NCBI RefSeq assembly: GCF_900176655.1
Contig: NZ_LT838842.1
Span: 83,880-147,879 of the forward strand
Length of the DNA stretch: 64,000 bases
Origin: Collinsella vaginalis
GTDB lineage: Bacteria > Actinomycetota > Coriobacteriia > Coriobacteriales > Coriobacteriaceae
Direction: 5' to 3'
The position numbers and the translations under genes were made by a program. Under the pieces are notes generated by a model. It was not told the origin of the DNA, did not search any database, and was given only the letters and a program-made list of their open reading frames with translations. Within the stretch, counting starts at the first letter, position 1. Each line of letters opens with the position of its first letter. Shown here one piece after another: positions 63,589 through 64,000 of the stretch.

Positions 63589-64000
63589 ACGCACATCACC
63601 TCTTACGGATCGTCTCCGCAACATTGGCACAGCGAGAACTTCATAGCCACGGCGGAAGGCGCGCGTCACTCAGGAGCCCCGCCTCATCTTTTTAGCCCCG
63701 AAGCCATCCGCGCAGTGCTTCATGCTGCACGATTCTGCTCGCCTGGCCAAAAACATGGTTGAGGCTGTATTTATGAGATGGCGTTTGAACTTTGGAAGCC
63801 CAGATCTCCGGCAGCACGTCCTCAGATTATAGAAATAAAATACATATATCTATAAATGTAAATGATATTTAGCAGACTGATACGCGGGCTGATTCCAAAA
63901 ATACATCCTCGATGCACTTTTTGGCCAAGCGCACGAATTCTCACATGTCATCAAGACTACTCAAGGATAGAGACGGCAGAATCCTCGAGCGTAACAGTGT
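63589..64000. other. Non-coding end of window with a repeat element
   Basis: No gene is seen. 63743-63929 is copy B of the TGGCCAAAAA inverted-repeat element; the rest has no recognised feature. A terminator for the DeoR gene was not identified. Confidence 0.6.
63743..63929. repeat. TGGCCAAAAA inverted-repeat element, copy B
   Basis: CTGGCCAAAAACATGGTTGA then GGCTGTATTT (63743-63772) faces, on the minus strand, TTGGCCAAAAAGTGCATCGA then GGATGTATTT (63898-63929). The ~185-bp span and AT-rich interior match copy A in length but not sequence. Confidence 0.7.

Overview
The window is high-GC, gene-dense bacterial DNA that reads like an anaerobic, gut-associated actinobacterium of the class Coriobacteriia, most like Collinsella. 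The evidence is a type III glutamine synthetase, a split B12-dependent methionine synthase, LPXTG-type wall-anchored proteins, a giant SARP-type regulator and the UPF0210 (PFL-like) protein. Genus is an inference; there is no rRNA to settle it.

Layout. 1-6.6 kb: a minus-strand surface operon with a large GH92 alpha-mannosidase (cut by the window edge) preceded by a wall-anchored metallophosphatase gene that carries two lesions. 7.1-13.7 kb: aspS, a HemN/HemW-like radical SAM enzyme and a 1020-residue ATPase-SARP regulator. 14.1-19.5 kb: tRNA-Pro, ispE-veg, and a compact operon HAD phosphatase-murI-rph-rdgB-dtd. 19.5-20.6 kb: a gene-poor gap with an inverted-repeat element, then tRNA-Val. 20.8-31 kb: murE and argJ (convergent), an iron alcohol dehydrogenase, a NusG-II-like protein, two linked unknown proteins, an FKBP isomerase, a reduced IorA-like ferredoxin protein, tRNA-Glu and cutC. 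31-38.5 kb: glnA type III, metF, a stand-alone MetH reactivation protein, a second inverted-repeat element, and metH. 38.8-46.4 kb: UPF0210, a methyltransferase, a 62-bp tandem array, yibE/F, an intact paralogue of the broken phosphatase, yhbY. 46.4-54.7 kb: repeat-rich gaps around ppc, hisS, a 3-hydroxyacyl-CoA dehydrogenase and an EamA transporter. 54.9-63.6 kb: a PTS transporter, RspA-like dehydratase and GntR regulator, a SHIRT-repeat wall-anchored protein with an N-terminal frameshift, a class II aldolase and a DeoR regulator.

How the genes work together. Three themes stand out. (1) One-carbon/methionine metabolism is distributed: MetF and the activation protein are adjacent, while MetH lies across a repeat-filled gap and lacks its own activation domain. 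(2) Carbohydrate use: the surface mannosidase/phosphatases, the PTS-RspA-GntR cluster and the aldolase-DeoR pair fit host-glycan and sugar scavenging. (3) A perfect 10-bp palindrome, GTTGCGCAAC, occurs upstream of all three complete wall-anchored surface loci and of the SARP regulator, suggesting an undescribed surface-protein regulon. Two of those three surface loci are disrupted near their N termini, while every housekeeping gene is intact.

The long intergenic gaps are not empty. They hold at least four families of non-coding repeats: inverted-repeat elements beginning TAGTAGAAAATGTCAGATCT, a second inverted-repeat family around TGGCCAAAAA, large REP-like hairpins (AACGTCATCTC...GAGATGACGTT), and an exactly phased 62-bp tandem array. 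No transposase, phage gene, CRISPR array or rRNA operon was seen.
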